Source of the DNA: Alphaproteobacteria bacterium
GTDB lineage: Bacteria; Pseudomonadota; Alphaproteobacteria; Rhizobiales; Aestuariivirgaceae
Assembly (NCBI GenBank): GCA_020441605.1
Contig: JAGRLX010000186.1
Span: forward strand, 1-8,526
DNA: 8,526 nt
Reading direction: 5' to 3'
Shown here: positions 6,227 to 8,526 of the stretch, piece after piece
Position numbering within the stretch: the first letter of the stretch is position 1
How the letters are laid out: each line of letters starts with the position of its first letter
Made by a program: the position numbers and the translations under genes
The notes under the pieces: model-generated
What the model was told of the DNA's origin: nothing
The model's database searches: none
What the model saw: the letters and a program-made list of their open reading frames with translations, nothing else

Positions 6227-7300
6227 ATGGCGCGAAAAGGATCAGACGCTGCGGTCGCGGGCGTCAAGGCGGTTGCCCAAGCGGCAGGTGTGTCAAAAAC
6301 GACTGTTTCGCGTGCCTTTAACACGCCTGAACTGGTCAACGAGGAGGTTCGGCGCAAGATCCTCGAGATCGCCGCGCGGATGAACTACCGGCCGCACCCC
6401 GCGGCACGGGCACTTCGGTCTCAGCGAACGCACATCTTTGGGGCAGCCATTCCGACACTCGACTATGCCATCTTCGCTCGGATGGTGAATGAGTTCGAGG
6501 GAACGCTATCCACTCTGGGTGCGTCGACCATCGTCATCACCACGGGTTTCGACAATCGCGATGTATTCGATAACGTCCGCCAGCTCACCGAAAGAGGAGC
6601 CGAGGCGCTCCTGTTGGTCGGCGAAGTCGAGGACGTCAGGCTCCGGGACTACATCCTTCACACGCGCATTCCCGTTGTGACCACCTACAGTGCTCCGCCG
6701 GAAGAAACCGTGCCCGCCGTCGGCTTCGACAATTACAAGGCGACGCGGGAAGCCGTGATGCATCTGGCAGGCTTGGGGCATCGCGACTTCGCGATGATTG
6801 CCAGCCGGACTGAGGGCAATGATCGGCAACGGGCCCGCGTCGCTGCATACACGGACTTCCTGACCGAGGCTGGCCTGAACGGCCTCGACTGCATATACAA
6901 ACGGGCTTTCGAAATGCGCGGTGGCGCCGACGTCATGAACCAGATCCTTCGGGAACACCCGGAGACAACCGCCGTCGTGTGCAACAGCGACGTCTTCGCC
7001 ATTGGCGCGATGGATGCCTGCCGCAAAAATGGACTTAAAATACCTGAAGACATCTCAATCGTGGGCTGCGATGACTTCGATTTCGCCGAACTTCTCTACC
7101 CGCCCCTCACGACGATCACGGTGCCGGCGGCAGAAATGGGTCGGCTTGCGGCCGAGAAACTGTGGTCCGCCGTGACGGACAAGGAACCGATCGAAGGGGA
7201 GCTCATAGAGACCCGGCTGATCGTTCGCGGATCTTCCGGCCCGGCCCCCACAAGACGATTGGATGCGATGGCGGGATCGAAGCGGTCGATTCAAGTGTAG
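6227..7300 (+). CDS. LacI-family transcriptional regulator (357 aa)
   Basis: A complete LacI/GalR-type repressor. Residues 13-32 (VKAVAQAAGVSKTTVSRAFN) form the helix-turn-helix and the following NEEVRRKILEIAARMNYRP is the third helix of the headpiece. HPAARALRSQRT (about 57-68) is the hinge helix that enters the minor groove at the central CG. Residues from about 69 form the periplasmic-binding-protein-like effector domain (FGAAIPTLDYAIF, VPAVGFDNY, HRDFAMIA, then AVVCNSDVFAIGAMDACRKNGLKIPEDISIVGCDDFDFAELLYPPLTT in family order). Length is normal. I chose the ATG at 6227 because GGAG lies eight bases upstream; an in-frame GTG at 6218 would add three residues without a good ribosome site. It is divergent from the transporter operon and the most likely protein to bind the operators at 6138-6167, with the imported solute or a metabolite as probable inducer. 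No clear intrinsic terminator follows its TAG. Confidence 0.95.
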   Translation: MARKGSDAAVAGVKAVAQAAGVSKTTVSRAFNTPELVNEEVRRKILEIAARMNYRPHPAARALRSQRTHIFGAAIPTLDYAIFARMVNEFEGTLSTLGASTIVITTGFDNRDVFDNVRQLTERGAEALLLVGEVEDVRLRDYILHTRIPVVTTYSAPPEETVPAVGFDNYKATREAVMHLAGLGHRDFAMIASRTEGNDRQRARVAAYTDFLTEAGLNGLDCIYKRAFEMRGGADVMNQILREHPETTAVVCNSDVFAIGAMDACRKNGLKIPEDISIVGCDDFDFAELLYPPLTTITVPAAEMGRLAAEKLWSAVTDKEPIEGELIETRLIVRGSSGPAPTRRLDAMAGSKRSIQV

Positions 7301-7458
7301 CAGGTCTATGGCGTTTACAATATCGTAGATTCCTTCGACACTCACCATCTTCAATCGCTGGGTCTTGAAAAGGTGCAATGCCGTCGTCGATGTCGGTCAT
7401 GTTCGTAGTCCGACAGACCGGAAAGAGACAACACCCTCCCCGACCCACAGGTCGAACA
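7301..7458. other. Intergenic stretch without a recognisable gene or terminator
   Basis: The frame of the regulator stays open for 35 codons after its TAG, up to another TAG at 7406, but the peptide resembles nothing I know. The regulator already ends at the usual family length, so readthrough is not needed to complete it. A weak stem TGTCGG/CCGACA (7391-7396 with 7410-7415, 13-nt loop) lacks a U-run and is not a convincing terminator. Confidence 0.5.
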
Positions 7459-8045
7459 ATGTTTGACTAAACTCTCCCGGCCTTGGCGTTTCTGCACGAA
7501 GTCGCCGATGCCGCAGACCGCCAAACGATGGCCTTCTATCGCAAGGCCTTCACTGTTGCCTCCAAGCAGAAGGCAGGCTGGACGTTTGACCCTGTCACTG
7601 AAGCGGACCGGCGCGCCGAAAGCGCCATTAGGCTGTTGATCCAGACAACCTTTCCAGCGCATAGGATCATTGGGGAGGAAATTGGCACAACGGGTGATGG
7701 CCTAGTCTCCTGGGTCCTGGACCCCATCGACGGAACGCGGCCATTTCTTTGTTGAATTCCAGTATGGGCTACAATCTTTGGGGTCACTATTGGTGACGCA
7801 CCGCGTCTCGGCATGTTGAGTCAGCCATTCATTTGTGAACGATTCTGGGGCGATGGTGTCGGCACATTTTGCCGACTTGCAGGCCAGACCACACAACTTG
7901 GCGTTCGCAGTGTCGATACACTTGGCGAGGCGATTTGCATAGCACCGCACCTGAAAGCTTTTCAGAATCGGTCCGTGAGGGGTTCTCTCGTTTGTCCCAC
8001 GCGGCGCTAATGACGCGGTTCGGCGGAGAGTGTTAGTGTTACGCT
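7459..8045 (+). pseudogene. Broken histidinol-phosphatase-like (HisN/inositol monophosphatase family) gene
   Basis: A decayed member of the Mg-dependent inositol monophosphatase superfamily, closest by eye to HisN-type histidinol-phosphatases. From an ATG at 7459 the frame reads MFD, a TAA at codon 4, then LPALAFLHEVADAA, FDPVTEADRRAE, FPAHRIIGEEIG (metal-binding GEE) and SWVLDPIDGTRPF (metal-binding DPIDGT). A TGA at 7753-7755 (codon 99) replaces a Gly codon; the same frame then continues with IPVWATIFGVTIGDAP and LGMLSQPFICERFWGDG. A one-base loss near 7942 shifts the frame, after which APESFSESVREGFSRLSHAA and LMTRFGGEC follow, then a TAG at 8034 where the family has Tyr. About 195 of some 255-260 codons remain; the C-terminus is replaced by recombinase sequence. 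Three stops plus a frameshift make an active product very unlikely. Its original link to the neighbouring operon, if any, is unknown. Confidence 0.88.
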
Positions 8046-8291
8046 TGGCGGCATCAGATCGCCTCTGGCGAGGCTGGATCGATGCTCGATATCGCCGGGC
8101 GCGAAGAGGTCACAGACAGCTACGTCAGCCGCATCGTCAACCTAGGGTTCTTGGCTCCGGACATCATGACGGCCATCTTGGAAGGCACCGCCCCCGCAGA
8201 ACTGACGGCCAACAGGCTTCAATCTCTTCGCGATCTTCCGCTCGATTGGCCAAGCCGACGGCAGATCCTTGCATTCTCGCCTGTGGGGTAA
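8046..8291 (+). pseudogene. C-terminal remnant of a serine recombinase (resolvase/recombinase family)
   Basis: In one open frame ending at TAA 8289-8291, the sequence reads IASGEAGSMLDIAGREEV, TDSYVSRIVNLGFLAPDIM, AILEGTAPAELTANRL and DLPLDWPSRRQILAF. This matches the last 75-80 residues of the large serine recombinases common in alphaproteobacteria, which end with a small helix-turn-helix (about TDSYVSRIVNLGF) and a PLDW motif. The catalytic resolvase domain and the recombinase and zinc-ribbon parts are missing, since the sequence to the left is the phosphatase remnant. A possible start at 8082 would give 69 residues, but with no catalytic domain I treat it as a fragment. It indicates that a phage- or integrative-element-derived segment has been here and decayed. 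The exact breakpoint lies between about 8040 and 8062. Confidence 0.78.
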
Positions 8292-8526
8292 GATCCAATA
8301 CCTACCCTGGCAGACGAACAGTCAGCCTTCGGTCTAGGAGGCTGCCTTCGGCGTTCCGGCTTGCCACGGTGTATTCAGTGTGGTGCACGCTCCGGATCCC
8401 AGGGGACTGGGCGACCGTTTCTCCTCCTGAAAACTGCCAGGCAGTTGGACCACAGGGCCCGCGGGGCTCAAGGATGGTGGCTCCAAGACACCGCATCAAC
8501 TCATGATGGTTTGCATCGGAGATCTT
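8292..8526. other. Right-edge stretch without a recognisable gene
   Basis: No frame gives a protein I recognise; one minus-strand frame is open for 65 codons (8302-8499), but its composition does not look like a known family. Two small structures are visible: a 7-bp perfect dyad, AACTGCC/GGCAGTT, around a single base (8432-8446), and the direct repeat GCCTTCGG at 8325-8332 and 8344-8351. It is probably further remnant DNA of the same decayed segment. Confidence 0.4.

Noticed and set aside
7312..7319. CGTTTACA just after the regulator gene, identical to one operator half-site
   Set aside because: There is no facing half-site at the right distance, so it is most likely chance.
7391..7415. Stem-loop after the regulator as an intrinsic terminator
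   Set aside because: The stem is 6 bp with a 13-nt loop and is not followed by a T-run.
7753..7755. In-frame TGA in the phosphatase remnant as a possible selenocysteine codon
   Set aside because: The position is a Gly in the family, not Cys, and two further stops and a frameshift in the same gene show ordinary decay.
8030..8506. Plus-strand open frame of 158 codons at the right end
   Set aside because: It runs out of frame through the recombinase remnant, whose own frame is clearly recognisable; the peptide is arginine-rich with no known motif.

Overview
The window looks like chromosomal or plasmid DNA of a GC-rich alphaproteobacterium, probably of the rhizobial type (Hyphomicrobiales). This is an inference from base composition, strong GGAGG ribosome binding sites, 4-base gene overlaps and the mix of families: a CUT1-type ABC importer, a BetA-like GMC oxidoreductase, a proline racemase-family enzyme, a LacI regulator and a HisN-like phosphatase. 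No ribosomal or taxonomic marker is present.

Positions 1-6072 hold one tightly packed operon on the minus strand. In transcription order it encodes a Tat-type solute-binding protein (4777-6072), a MalF-like permease (3739-4677), a MalG-like permease (2891-3739), a MalK/UgpC-like ATPase (1824-2885), a GMC flavoprotein dehydrogenase (179-1819) and the start of a proline racemase-family enzyme that leaves the window at base 1. Junctions are 99 nt (containing a strong RNA hairpin), 1 nt overlap, 5 nt, 4 nt and 4 nt overlap. The likely logic is uptake of a polyhydroxylated or otherwise small organic solute, oxidation of an alcohol group, then an epimerase or dehydratase-type step. The substrate cannot be read from the sequence.

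Positions 6073-6226 are a divergent control region. It carries a nearly perfect 30-bp palindrome made of two abutting 14-bp LacI-type operators, with a consensus TTGACA box next to it for the operon, and a third operator-like repeat. The LacI-family regulator (6227-7300, plus strand) is the obvious candidate to bind there.

Positions 7301-8526 are decayed DNA. A histidinol-phosphatase/inositol monophosphatase-like gene (7459 to about 8045) is recognisable across three in-frame stops and one frameshift. It runs without a gap into the C-terminal piece of a serine recombinase (about 8046-8291), so a deletion or rearrangement has fused two gene remnants. The last 235 bases contain nothing I recognise. 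No tRNA, rRNA, CRISPR array or intact insertion sequence was seen.
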